The notes beneath the pieces were generated by a model. The model was not told where the DNA came from. It did not search any database and worked only from the letters and a program-made list of their open reading frames with translations. A stretch of 64,000 nucleotides of DNA from Nematostella vectensis (lineage: Eukaryota; Cnidaria; Anthozoa; Actiniaria; Edwardsiidae). Numbering within the stretch: the first letter of the stretch is position 1; every line of letters begins with the position of its first letter. The position numbers and the translations under genes were made by a program. Positions 12,101-24,544 of this stretch are shown piece by piece. The stretch is taken from NCBI RefSeq assembly GCF_932526225.1, contig NC_064047.1:1302001-1366000 (forward strand). The letters run 5' to 3'.

Positions 12101-15100
12101 AAGAAGCCCTGTTTTAGACACACTGGTACTACTCTAATGCTTGGGGTCTCTGAACTTCTAGTTTGACAGCTTATAAAATTGAGATTATTGACAAGGCTCA
12201 CAGCATTTATTAAAACCAACATCTTTAGATATCCCTTATGTGGTAAGAAAAGGGATACTTTCTTTAAAACACAACAACAGTTTTTAATTTGCAGGAGCTT
12301 TCTTCCCTAATCATTCTTTATAATAACGCAATATAATAGCTAATAAATTGGATGAATGGAAGCAAAAGAATTATGTGAACCAATCAATAACTCTAAGGAG
12401 TAATAAATTATCTAAGAAAATAAGTGTATTTAGATTAATAAATAAATGCACAAGAAACATTGATTAATTATCTACATTTGCATTATAATTTACTTTATTT
12501 TCAACAATTACTTAAGTACTCTCAGTTATCTTCATTAAATTCAAAAATTATTTTTGACTTTTTTTGCATTACATTTAAGAATTTAATTAATCTTATTAAG
12601 AACAAACATACATTATTTTTACAACGGAAAACTTTTAAAACAATCTTAAAAGAAGCAAGCAATGTATAAAATACTTAATACCCATTTCAAAAACAAGGGT
12701 AGGATACCAAAATTAGAAAGTTTATGAAAGAAGAGTCCTAGCTCGATGTTACAATCACTAAGAAAATCTTGCTACAGTTATGAAGCTACTATCACTAGAT
12801 GGTACTTTTGAAATGAGTATAAGATCATTTAGAAATAATAGTACATACAAGTTGCACATGGCGACGCCCAATCTGTTGATGTGACGATCATCATATACAA
12901 AATAAACATTAACTTCTGATTAGAACATCATGGTACTATATTTAAACTACCATCATAAACGTTATCTAAATATGTTATACTGGGGTATATGTGTAACATA
13001 CACAGTACCATGCAGGAAATAACATGCCTGTATGGCTGGTAAAAATTAGGACTATAATAATAATTAGATTTTATTATGTAGGTTGCAGAAAATAATGGCT
13101 TAAATGTGTTTGTGTATTCTCATTTTATTACTTATTTGCATGTTTTAATACTCCGTTGAAGCAGACTTCACTTGATAAGATGCATAAGTTTATGTGAAAA
13201 TTTTAAGTCCTTTATCAAAGGCATCTTACTAAATTATTTAATTATTGTAAAGTAAGTAAGTGTTTTAGTAGTGTTTTTTTATTAGAATATTAAACTTCCG
13301 TGCACTTCATTAAAAGTCTACAGTAATTAATCACATTGGCAGCTATCAGTTGCACTTATGTAATGTATCACTACAACATTTTCTTTTACAGAACCTTCAT
13401 GGATCCAACTACACAACTGGCAGTTTTTCAAACTGACATTCCTGGTTAACCAAGTAAAGTAAGAAGGTGTGAATTCTTTTAGAAACAATACATGAGATAT
13501 AAATATTTGACCACCATTAGAAAACCTACAATATCAAGACAAAGTAAAAAAAAAATAAAAAAAAACATAATCTATCTAGACCAAGAACAATAGCTGAAAT
13601 TTAGCAATCTACCACATAATTTCAATTTCTGTAAAAATTTTAAATTTTTGTTTTTGGCCATTTCTGGGGACCTATGCATTTCCACTACAGATGATCATCT
13701 AAAGGTATGTAGATACTTTACCGGCTTTCCAAGGCTCTCATACAGTGGGCATTTCTGTCTGATTTTATGCACCTCCATGCTAATCTGATTATTCAAGACT
13801 GTGAGGGGATTACCACCTGTAAAGACAATCATTTTTACAGTACCTTTGTTTGCATCAACATGCACCCTATCGTTCTGACTCACAGACTGCTAATTTTCAA
13901 GCACAACAAACTGACTGCGATAGGCCTGACACCTTTTTAACCAAGCTTTTGCCATCATGAATCATTACCTACTGTAAATCAATCCTTGTAACCATTTTAA
14001 CCCTTTATAATAATTATGTTAGCTCCTTTCTATAACACAATGATGTCAACACTTTTTTACTTTTTGAGACTACAGCTTAAGGGTGGCTGTATAGTAATGT
14101 GTTTAGCGATAATGGTTCATGTATTTTATATACAAGTAAGGTGAAAATAGCTAGAAATGGCAAGCTCCTTTATGGAATGGTTTCCTGGTTAGAATAGACC
14201 TGGCTAAGGTATGCACGTCTTACCTAACCCAGTAAGAACCATTGCGCCCAGGTCTGCTATGTACTGGCCTTTACGAAATGTCGCTACACGTCCACCTACT
14301 CTCTCCTAAAACAAACAACAATTTTGGATCAACAGCTAAACAGTTTACTTGTATAGGTACAAAGTGATGTCCACCTATCGATAATTTTAATTCAGCAATC
14401 TTAGGAGAAAAACAATAAAAACACACACCTGCAAATGGACATCTCTTAGATTACAAAAAAATTAGATGATAAATCAAAATATTATCCTTGCTGCAGAATC
14501 ACATAGCACATGAGATTGACAGCTTTTGCAACTAAAATATTAAATGTGGCAATCAAGTGGAGAGAAATTGCACATGTGTGCAATTTGCACGCTAAGATTA
14601 TGTTCACCATAGAACTCACCCTAGCTTCCACCATGGTGACATCTATGCCAAAGGACTGCAGCTGTCTGGCTGCCATCAGGCCGGCAATACCAGATCCAAC
14701 GATGATTACCTTTGGGCTTTTCTTCACTGGAAGAGTGCAGTAGAAATCTTACAGGGCCAATTGAACACTTATGGTATGGTATTATATTGGAAAGCTGGAA
14801 AATCGTTGAAGTTATATGGCGTGACCAGAATAACCATCCAGGCTTTTCAAATGACCTTTAATCTGCCAGACAATTACTCTAAATTATTGTAGTTTATTGT
14901 TTATCTCGCATATTAACACAATATTTGGAAATTGACTGAAAATAGTAATTTTAGTTTTCGATACAGGATGTACAATCTTGAAATTTTAAACCATCTAAAG
15001 AAATCTCTATTTTTGAGTGATCTTATTGGATTTCATTAAATTTTCAAAATTCTTCTGAATAAGTAAAGGATGTTAAGTTACCTTTGTTATTGTTTACATC

Positions 15101-18100
15101 TTCATATACCACAGTTTATTTGCAAGAAAACTTCAAAATAACCATCCATAGGATACTATATTAAGCTATTTCATTTAAATCTTATGCTGCATTCACACCA
15201 AAACCACGTTGAGTTAAACAAGGTTTTCCTTTGTCTGATAACTTGCCAAGTTTCTCATTGTGTTGACTTCTTACTAGCTAAATAATCACTTAGTAACATG
15301 TACATGACAGTTTATTCAGTTTTGTTCTTGGTTCTTTCCACTCTCAGGAGATTAAGATTTGAACCTGTTTAATTAATAAAACCACCTTTAAACTTGTTTA
15401 AGTGCTGGTGTGAATGCGGTATTAGTTACTTGCCCGAACATACAGTAGTAGGCAAGTGAAAAAGGTTTCTTTGGATGGCTTTGTATTGTGACGGAGCATA
15501 AAATGGCATGGTTGGCCTTTTTCTAGCCATGTACTCACATGTTGGTGGCATCTTGGCCATTTTGTAGACGCCAAAGTTGATGGAGCCATACCTCTCAAGG
15601 AAAGCATGTACTCGCTGAACCAGCTTGAGATCACCTGCCAATCATTCAAATATAAAAACATTGTATCTTGCTTGAACAAGAATATGAAAGGGGTTAAATG
15701 TCATGTCACTTTCACAGGCCAAAAAGGCTCAGGCCTCACAAAGTTTGGCCACGTTTAGTACAATGACAGAGGGGGAGGGATTTGTGAAAGTAAGCGTGAA
15801 GGAAGAGGCAACAATAAATATAGATTTGCAGAATTTAGTTCCCATACATTAAAAAAGTTCATTCCAATGGGAGAGGGGAAGGGGACAACAATATACAGCC
15901 GTTTATTTACTTGCACTAGGTTTGGCGATTCGGCAATGTTCTGATCATTCCAGCACTTGACTGGGTTCTCGGCAAAATGTTGTTGTTTTAGTTTGAACAC
16001 GGGTTACGCTCTTCTTTAATAATATCTGCTTTTATGGGCAGCGAGTAAGACGATATCTATATGTTAAAGTTTAACAAAAAGGTAGAATTTGTCTAGTTCT
16101 TTTTTTTCAGATCTTTTCAGAGCTTTCGGTCGATGCTAGTTTTCTGTAAATATCTACGAAATCAAGTGTTGGGTTGAGTTTCGTTATTATGCATTCTGGT
16201 CACACCACTGTACACTTCAATTACTATTCACACAATAAACTGCATGACAAAGGAAAATTCCACGCAGTGAGTGGACTCCACTAACTAGTTTTCCACGCAG
16301 TAAAAGTGTGTGGATCGCAACCAGAATTCACGCCAAATCCACGTTGGTAAATGTTGAAATACATTCAGTCTGTACTGTATACTGAGCATATCACAGGAAG
16401 TACGTTTGTTGAATTTAGCTCTTTATATCTCTTTTTAAATTCCACAGGTGGAAGGGAAGGGGCAACAATATATTATATAAAACATATGGCAAGAGGTGTT
16501 TGTTGATTTGAGCTGTTTATAAAAAAATTTCATTCCATGGCAGAGGGAGGGGTTACATGGAGAGAAGTTTTTTGTGGGATTTAGCTCCCCATACATTTTT
16601 CTTAAAATCCCATCTGATGTTGATGGTGGGGGAGATCACCCCCTGGATACAGTATGTCGCTGCTGCAGGGGAGTACTTACTGTTGTTTGGTGGTTCAATC
16701 TGTGGGATTGCTGCTTCTAGCGTCAACTGCTGCTGAGGATTCTCCAGCCAAAGCTGAAGCTGCATCAAACAAAGACACCTTGAATATTGTGACTATGTCT
16801 AGCTATCTTATTACTTAGAGGGGTTATTAGCACACAAGCTGAATGAAACACACCTCAAATATTGTTACTGCTGAATGTCTAGCTTTAAATAAGAACACCC
16901 TTGGAAATACAATTGATTTTGAGTATTTTGAGAACTCTCACCAAAATGATTTTCTAAATGCTAAAACGACTTCTCACCTCTACCAATCAAGGTTTGAATT
17001 TGTAACGGAACCCATTTTTTTACCCTCTGATTGATTGAATATTGCAGTGTGATTGAAAGTCACATCTAAGTGTAGGCCAGTAAAAACTGTTCAAGGTTTT
17101 TGACGGACAGAAGTAATAATCTTTTGGAGAAAAAAAAGACGAAATAATTTACTTAGCACTTGATCCCTTATGTACAATAATTGTTGAAAGAAAGACGAAA
17201 TAATTTACTTACCACTCGATTCCTTATGTACAAGAATTGTTTCTGTAGGTGGGGCGGTCCTTGAGATATATCAGGGAAACATGAAGATTCCTGCGAGGTC
17301 ATCTTGTCAAATGGAAGTCGGCTCTGAAAAGCAGCTCCTTCAAGACCTATAATGGAAAGTTATAATACAGATGAGAGTACGTCAAGGAGCAAGCAGGATA
17401 AGAATTGTGACTGGATTGTTAGACCATGTGGAACAGATAAAATGTTTCTTGCTTATTGGATTTCTATACAAAATTCAAAGGTGGTTAAGCTAGTGCAGTG
17501 CTAGTTGCATGGAAGTATGACGTATGTAAGCAATCGTATGTTCTCAGCAAACCTTGGGGGGTATCATCCTCCTCCTCATCCTCTTCCTCTGGTTCAGGAA
17601 ACTTGTTCTCAACCTGCTGTTCTTCTGCCTCCATAATCTCCTTGGGGATGTCATCATCACTCAGCTCATCATCTGTCAGCGTCGCAAGCTTCTCATCAAC
17701 CTCTGTGTACTCAACCTGCAGGAAGAGAATTATATATTTTTACTGGCTATAAAAGGGTTGGCTTCAACCCCCTTTTTCGGAAGCTCTCGTGCAAGTTGTT
17801 GTCATTCACAGCTAGACTTCATTAAGTGGGATCCTCTGAAACTGCCAGAAGAAGACAAACTGTGACAACTTTAAAGTACAAGGGAATGTTAAAGAACTAC
17901 TAGGAAAGTGTTTGAAGTCAATTTTCTACAAAAACAAGAACAAAAATTATCATTGAGAAATCTAACACAATGCATGCTTATTTGGATTGCAAAAGGAAAT
18001 TCTGCACAGAATCAAGTCAAATGATGAATGACAGCTTGCCTAAAGCAAGACCGTTCTATAGTGTGTGTTCATGTCTAATCAGCCTGTGTAACTAGGTGCA

Positions 18101-20386
18101 AATTACAGAGAAGTGGACAAAGCACCCATAATTTCAATGCAACTAGAGTAGACTACCTCACTGATTAGCAGTCTGGTTCCTGCCAAGCCTATTAGACAGC
18201 AAGAGTCTTGTGTCTCACCAAGCCTTATTCAATAGCACATTCAACCCCTTTGTACCCATGCACACAAGTGACAGATTTATTTAACTTTTCTTAAAATAAT
18301 TCAATTTCAAACAGAATCTGAGCATCATAAAATATCACTGATACTATGAGTTATTGAAATAATTTTATTAGAAAAATATTTACTTCCTTATTAGTATAAG
18401 TGAAGAGAAACAACTTTATAAAGTTGCTAAGAGCAAAACTTGTTACTAATATTTTGCAGAGAAATTCAATCAACATGGTACTTAAAAAGTGTGCCTTGTG
18501 GAGTTGGTTTGAGCTCGACTGTTGTCATGTAACGAAAGATGCATAAAGGTTTTACTCTGATCTAAATGAGACATTGAGCAGGTGGTTTGCCTTGACACAC
18601 GTGGTTTGCACATATATTACAAAAAAACACAACTAAAATAGTACAAGTCCATTGCAAAACCCAAAAAATGCCCGGCAAAGTTAATTTAGTGAATGACCTT
18701 TCACAAAACGTAAGGATATTATTGTTAGAGGGATGACTGAACGAGTTGTAAATAAACAAGAGAAACCATTTCAGTGCAAAGGCCATTATTTTCAATTCGC
18801 GTTTTCAATTTGAATAAATGTTTGAGCTTAAAATCAATATATATTCGCATTTAAAACGCAGAACAGGACAGAAATCATTCGGTTAGCTATGGATATCTAT
18901 TTGAGGATTTATTCACAAATTTAGAAAGGAAAACCACGAAGAAAATTGTCATTCTGATCATAGGGAGCTTGTGTTCTGAAATATAGCAAGAACTGTAGGA
19001 AAATTCCGTAAAAATAAATAAAATACAATTTAAAAAGTCTTCCGAAGGTAAAACAACAGCCATTGAGTTTGGATATACCTCATAACTCTATCCAGGAGAA
19101 ATCCTGTCGCAAATAGAAAATTGCATGTTCGATAAATTGTCGAGCGAGATCGCGATGGCACAAAGACGTCGCGCTTGTCACAAAATTTTCACGAATTCTG
19201 GGCAAAATAGGCCGCTAGATATACACCAAAAACCACAAAATGTTATCCTAGTTGTGTTTTGTATTGGTGTTTTTAAACAAAAGCAAGATTTGCACGAGTT
19301 TTTGATGGATCCCAGGAGACAAGAAATGGACGCCATGTTTGTTCATTGAGATCATTCAACTGTTATTACCTCCATATTGAAACCAAATCCGATCCCTTTC
19401 GACTTGAAAAAAACTCTTTCACTTGATAACTATCGCCCTAAAAGATCCTCAATGGCCAAACAAGGTTATCTTGACAGTTTTATGACGAAGTCTTGTCCGA
19501 ATCCGAGGTTACGGTAGCCTTCAGTGTCCCCCCTTGCTCGAGTCGTGGTCTGAAGCCTCGGTGCCGTGAAATGTAAACACGTGAAGCGATGAAAATTTGA
19601 CAAAAATATAAACCTGCAGAATCCCTTCAAAATCACCCAATAGATCAAAGTTACTTATAGAATCACTGATAAAGCTCTGATGGTTAATATTTTCCGAATT
19701 TTATAACGAAAATGGTGAGATTCTAACAGCACGCGTAGATAAAACAATGAGCTTTTGTTAGAATAAATATAGATGACCAAGAGACCATGTATACATTTCG
19801 CTCGATCGAAAAAATGGAATCCGCGCCGGTAATTAAACCATCGGATTTTACTCATGTTTAACCCTAGGATATAGAAAATTTGTTAGAATGTAATCATTTG
19901 GATGGAATTAGAACCAAGACATGTGACTCGATGCAGCTAACCAGTCAGAACTCTTGACAGCTGAAAGAGAATAATTACCCGGAGGTCATAAAAATGCGGC
20001 TGAAAAAAATTTGCACTTTGCTGTCTGTTAGATTAAAACCCAAATTCCTGGTCGCGATCATTCGTTGGTGTAGACTTGACAACAGTAGATACCTTATAAC
20101 AATCACTGCTATGGATAAAACAGAATGTTATTGCATAATTATTGGTATGCAAATAAGAAAGGAGAAAGCATACTTTGGCCCTCTTGCGTTGACTAGTCCG
20201 TCTCTGTCCGGCCGCATCTTCATTAAGATATTTCTGGTCAATCAGCCTTTTGTGTGATGGGTGACTCCCATGTTTTGGATCAGCTAAGTACAGTTGGTTT
20301 TCTGAATTTTGGCCTGAGGTTTGAGGCACGTTAAAATTCCCAACTGGTTTGGGTAGAATTGGAGTTTGATATGGTGGAATCGACAT
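3177..20386 (-). CDS. KDM1A: lysine-specific histone demethylase 1 (LSD1/KDM1A), complete, 17 coding exons
   Basis: FAD-dependent amine oxidase that removes methyl groups from histone H3 K4me1/2 in CoREST-type nuclear complexes (family knowledge). Coding exons in transcript order: 20386-20174, 17715-17553, 17346-17213, 16759-16681, 15634-15539, 14726-14620, 14305-14224, 13816-13722, 10621-10479, 9938-9848, 9193-9120, 9041-8981, 8410-8337, 8024-7780, 4991-4798, 4159-3917, 3509-3177. Their sum is 2427 bp, 808 aa plus stop (human about 850), and every junction keeps frame. Seen in order: basic [10 protein letters not shown]; acidic linker; SWIRM domain; FAD loop [10 protein letters not shown] then EARERVGGRV; tower coiled coil (exons 9938-9848 to 8410-8337); [10 protein letters not shown]; the GFGNLNK lysine, corresponding to the FAD-contacting catalytic-site lysine; and the C-terminal [20 protein letters not shown] flavin motif. 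All key residues are kept, so I expect an active enzyme. The 5' splice site of exon 17715-17553 is weak (GTTTGC). Paralogue KDM1B is excluded by the tower. Confidence 0.97.
4337..4797. repeat. intron made of partial duplications next to the KDM1A 5' splice site
   Basis: A unit of about 40 bp (AGAAATGTTGGCTGTACTGT) occurs about two and a half times at 4526-4612. The segment GATGGCAGACTTTGGCAGAAAT occurs at both 4511 and 4737. GCCGTGCACC-like and GCCGTGCGCC-like halves lie at about 4711 and 4784, the latter touching the 5' splice site at 4797. At 4374-4411 the text GTTATATCGAGGATC resembles the end of a pogo-like transposon. Confidence 0.65.
4992..7279. repeat. 42-bp minisatellite, about 54 copies, inside a KDM1A intron
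   Basis: The unit contains AATAAGCTTTCACATCGACA and ends in CAATGCTAGACAAAAGTACAGG-type sequence; 42 bp is 14 codons, which explains long open frames on both strands. The copy touching the exon (4992-5035) is a diverged unit and includes the real 3' splice site. Larger blocks are duplicated inside the array, at offsets of 294 bp (7 units) and 714 bp (17 units). Confidence 0.95.
7384..7779. repeat. 33-bp minisatellite, about 12 copies, ending at a KDM1A 5' splice site
   Basis: The unit is CCACCCCTCCCATGCCTCAT plus a C-rich remainder, 33 bp, with a variant in which the end reads TTTTACCAC. Together with the 42-bp array it makes up nearly the whole intron 4992-7779. The last copy runs into the exon at 7780 and contains the real donor. 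Confidence 0.9.
8203..8336. repeat. degenerate tandem repeat beside a KDM1A exon
   Basis: The text ACATCAAGARAGAAAGGTGG, followed by a CAGAAAA-type tail, occurs at about 8206 and 8277, with a shortened middle copy at about 8249. The array stops at the 5' splice site (8335-8336). Confidence 0.55.
8757..8895. mobile_element. MITE-like dispersed repeat, copy 1
   Basis: Contains GGGTTCTTCAGGATAAAACA, GATAGGGATGCTCATCAGGA and AAAAATACCCC motifs. The same modules, in the other orientation, are found at 63180-63370. The repeat is inside a KDM1A intron. Confidence 0.65.
11513..12111. mobile_element. 599-bp non-autonomous DNA transposon (hAT-like), in a KDM1A intron
   Basis: Terminal inverted repeats of about 21 bp: CAGGGCTTCTGGAATTACGCG at the left and its near-perfect inverse at 12091-12111. 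Both sides are flanked by TTTTAG (11507-11512 and 12112-12117), a likely target duplication. The interior has many scattered ATTACGCG motifs and no transposase frame. The CAGGG start recalls hAT elements, though these usually make 8-bp duplications, so the superfamily is uncertain. Confidence 0.75.
12112..13721. other. long KDM1A intron, nothing else recognised
   Basis: AT-rich intron sequence between the transposon and the exon at 13722. I see no coding segment or tandem array in it. Confidence 0.6.
15185..15421. mobile_element. 237-bp MITE, Harbinger-like, in a KDM1A intron
   Basis: The ends TGCTGCATTCACACCA and TGGTGTGAATGCGGTA are inverted copies of each other with a few mismatches, and the internal AACAAGGTTT/AAACTTGTTT pair extends the fold-back. 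TTA flanks both sides (15182-15184, 15422-15424), the target duplication typical of PIF/Harbinger. It lies about 120 bp from exon 15539-15634. Confidence 0.65.
17139..17250 (-). repeat. two-copy tandem duplication of an exon end and its 5' splice site (KDM1A)
   Basis: Copy B, 17195-17250, contains the end of exon 17346-17213 and its GTAAGT donor. Copy A, 17139-17194, repeats about 56 bp: the intron side GACGAAATAATTTACTTA and about 35 bp of exon sequence. In copy A the donor reads CTAAGT, so it cannot act as a GT donor. Confidence 0.85.
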
Positions 20387-23300
20387 TATATGTCCTCAGA
20401 TTTATCCACTGACGTAACCAACTCTAAATTCGCTAGAGTCGGTTTTCAAAAGTTTGAAAATAAATATGAGCAAAACTGAGCGTGAAGGCTGCGAGGAGAA
20501 ATGTGACAATAATCCAGGTGGTAAAGAAACTGCCAATCAACACACGTGACCTATGAAAACCAATCATATCCCAACACGCACGCACGCGCAGATTGGTAGG
20601 GCTATGGTCATGAGTCACTGACGTCATGTTGCTATGACTACGGTTGTTGCCTTCCTACAAATGTTGAGATATGTGTTCATTTTAGTAAAAAATAGAGACT
20701 AATGGTGCTCCTGTCTTGTGTCTTCGTGCAATCGTTGCGTTTGATCTGTTGCATTATGCTATTTTTTTTGCGAGTTATTCGGTCATGGTTGATCAATTCG
20801 CGTTCACTAAACATCACATTCAATTACAATTTTCGGATTTTATGAGAACACTGTTACCCCTGTAGTTATTTCAAAGGGAGGGCTTATACAAATTTCAATC
20901 ATTTATCGCTCAAATGTTATTTCCTTGAACATTAGCATAAACCAACTGGTAATGTTTTTATTGGATAGCGTTACTATTAAGCGGTAACTCAGGTCGACCG
21001 CTGACATAAGCAATTACTGTTGTTTTATGAGTGGAAAAGCATAGCAATAGAATAACCAACAGAATAAGGAGAAAACCGTACCGCTTTCACTTTTTTGTGG
21101 TTATCGCAACATCAAAGGGCAGAACGACGCGATAAGATCGAGCCCTCCGCCGCTGGTCACAATGAGTCCATGTTTTACCCGAGTGTGCTCTAGTCTCCGG
21201 TACCTGAGCTCTTTTGGGCTCTACGCGGTTCCATCATTGTCATTGTCACAATCGTCTTGATCCCAATATTTTGAAAATGATTTCGATCCCACCAAAATAT
21301 TATTGATCGCTGATCTCTTATGACTCGTTACTCCCCTAGGTACATAGTAGAGTAATCATGAATCACAGCTCTATAAAGGATCATATTAATATTCCGATAG
21401 TACTTAGGAAAATATCAAATGTGTTCGGAAGTCATGAAGCCATATAGGGCAAAAAAACATTCAAAAAAGATACGAATGAATTAAACCGGTCTGCCTAGAT
21501 TCAATCTAAGAAAGTTGGGGTTATCGGTTTGAAAGTAATGTAGAACATTTCAAGGAAAGCAAAAGTCGAGTTAAAATTCATCCAAGTTTTAAGTCACTAA
21601 AGATTGCATAGGATTCCACTTTGAAGGCGGATTTATGGGTCGTAAACACTAGTAAGGATTTGAATTTGTGGTAGCTAGCGTACAATGAATAGTTTTTAAA
21701 CATCTGCGATATCCTATTTTGCCACCGAATAAAGAAGAGAGCTCGATCTTTATGAAAGCTCAGAGCCCCGATGAGCAGAGGTGAGCATGCATTAGGGAAT
21801 AAAGCCCCGTTGCCAGCACCCATAACGCTTCTCTCGGGTCTCGTTTGGCATGCTCCCCGAATCGGAAGATAAATTGTTTGAACACATTTCGAAGAGCCTT
21901 GCGAGAACTTCAAACACTTTTGCGCTGCTCACAGCTGCTTATTTTCACACTTTAGATACCCAGGTTTCATGCTGAAGGAACTGACGATTTCTCGTTTCGC
22001 CTCAGGGACGTGTCCAGGGAAAAATGCAGGGTGGGGCCAGAGTAGTAATTCTATTACCAGAAATCAATTTATTTCAAAAATCGACATCTTAAGCTCTGGT
22101 TATAGGTCACTAGATCCATCTAGAAACTTTTTCTATCCAAATGCATCCATAAAATGCGTCTTTTGAGACCTTTTAGAGCACTCGCAAAGAAGGGTCTCCG
22201 AGCATGCTCTCGCCTTCTAGTCGGCATTCCGGCATTCATTAGTCGAAGCACTTCTCGTCGGCACTCATTCGTTAAGCACTTTTGCACTTTTGTGATTTTT
22301 GCGAGCCATTTTAACAGTTCTGAGTTACTCCGCTATTGTTGACCTAATTATAATCTCAATCATTAAAAAAATTTGGCGCAGGGTGCTCATTTCTAAAGTC
22401 GAGAGGTCTTTGTGGAAACTCTGCTTTAAGAAGCTAGAATTGAGATTGAAAGGAATAGATTGTAAAAAAAGTTTCGCTATTCTCTTGCGGCTTCACAAAC
22501 CACTAACTTTTAAATGGGACTTAGAAAGTTTAGTTCACGCGAGGAATTGGGAACGGCGAACAAACAAAACCAACATTTGGGTGTCTGCCGACACCCAAAA
22601 ATAAGACAAAATCTCTGCGAATATTACTTCGGAGAACCCACAAACATTCAGTAATACAAACAGCGGCGACAATATGTTGGTTTCCTTCGCACTACCGCTT
22701 CAGTCCTTGGAGCAAACAGGGCGGTAAAGGGGGGTAGGGGTCACGTTTTCACGGACCGAAGTATGACTTTTTTCACTCATCGCGGGCTGGAATAAACGGC
22801 GTCAAGAGATTTACCAAAACTGGACTAGAATAACGGGAATAAGCAAAATCTCGGTTCACGGAGACTCAAAAGTGCTAAATCTCGCTTCACGGGGAGAGTT
22901 GGATAACGTTTCACGGACGTCGACATTGAAGATTTCACGTTTCTCGGCAGTGAAAAATGTCCAAATCTCGTTTCACAAGACACCCTTTACCACCCTGAGC
23001 AAAGCATCATGGTTATTAGCATGTGACAGGGATTGTATTTCGCTTTCGCCACCTGTTGACCGAGCTTTTTATGAATGATTATAGCATGGGCTTTTCATCG
23101 TGACCTTGGCATGGCAATTATTCAAGTTCTTACGACGCTTTGTCTGCAATTTTAAGTTTAGGAATCGGTTTCACCTGACAAGCCATTTCTTAGAAGTTCA
23201 TTTGATAAACGCTTTTTCTCCGAACACCCATGGTTATATTCTTATAGACATCATTAACGATTCAAGTCAGGAGGGAAAGTAAGGATTTAATCGTTGGTCT

Positions 23301-24039
23301 AGCATTTGTTTTGACTGAGAATGGCATACAAACCTGGGCTGATTGTAACAAAAATCAAGACTTTTGAAACGAAGAAATATTGACAGAATTCGCCAAAATA
23401 GCTTTAACGCCAGAGGAGGAACTATTCAAGCACCAATCAAACCAATTCCTAACAGTCCTAACAAAATTCATAAACTTAAATGTTTGGGACTCAATTATTG
23501 CGAAACGTGTATTTTGTAACATTTTTCGGCTTATCTCCTCTATCTCTAATGCAGTTATTATCATCTATGTTAAATTCTCAACTTTTTCATGGTTCGTAAA
23601 AGCGAAAGGATCACGTCATAAACTATACCTTTGCGAGATCACGAGTTCGTCTTTCTCCCCGTCTGATCGTTGCTGGCTTAATCGCTACCTTCCCTCGCGT
23701 TTTCGACTTGTTTCTTGGCATTTTAAATTTGTCTTAAAAAATTTCAATTTTTCTCAAGCACTGTGTCTGTTTTAAACGGAAACAGGTTTTTACCGGCTAA
23801 TTATGCATTAAGCACAGGCAGTCTGAAAGTGCTGGAAATTTGCATGTCATGTGACTGTCACGTGACGGCTGGTTTTACCTGTTTCACAGCGGGTAGCTGT
23901 TTCATTAAAAAACAAAGCGGAACTCTCAAGTCAGCTCAAATATAAATTCACTGTGTTGTTGTCTTTTAAAAACAGTAACACAGACCCATCGCCACCTCTT
24001 ACAATGACAACAAACAATGCAGCATTTTAAGGTCTTGTA
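20387..24039. other. KDM1A upstream region and intergenic DNA, no gene recognised
   Basis: The KDM1A promoter and 5' UTR should lie just right of 20386. I saw no clear TATA box. The rest is AT-rich with only short frames that resemble no family I know. Confidence 0.5.
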
Positions 24040-24121
24040 TAGCCTGTGTGCATCCGGTTTCGAAATTCTTATCGTACATACATGCAAAATAAGAATTTTT
24101 AAACCGGATGCACACAGGCTA
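24040..24121. mobile_element. 82-bp fold-back element with TAGCCTG ends
   Basis: A perfect 20-bp inverted repeat (24041-24060 and 24101-24120, AGCCTGTGTGCATCCGGTTT) is extended inward by AAATTCTTAT/ATAAGAATTT. GTA stands on both sides. The outermost TAGCCTG is shared with the element at 29820-29939. Confidence 0.75.
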
Positions 24122-24544
24122 GTATTGTTGTGAAATTATGATTTTCATTTTTTACCCTCCTAAATACCCAGGTTAGTGAATGCCCCTTTTTTGTGGGACG
24201 TTTGAATAAAATGCCCCCTAATGGTCATTTGGACTAAATCCCCTCCCCAAATATCTGAATACTTCTCGCCTCTTCGTCTTCTATACTTTTGCCTATAGAC
24301 TCACCTTACCTTCAAAATAATAAACGGGACTCACATACTCCTATAATTCCTAAATTACCTCCCTCGCTTGAGGAATTTCGTATATAACAAAAAAGAAATC
24401 ATAGTTCCCAACCTCTCTTATTATTTATGCTTGGTCTATGCCAATGGCACCAACTAAGCAAACGTGATAGCACCCTATACAAAGTTCACTTTCCAAAGTT
24501 CAAGGTAAAAGCTCATCAATCAAGCACTTGTAGGGTACATATAA

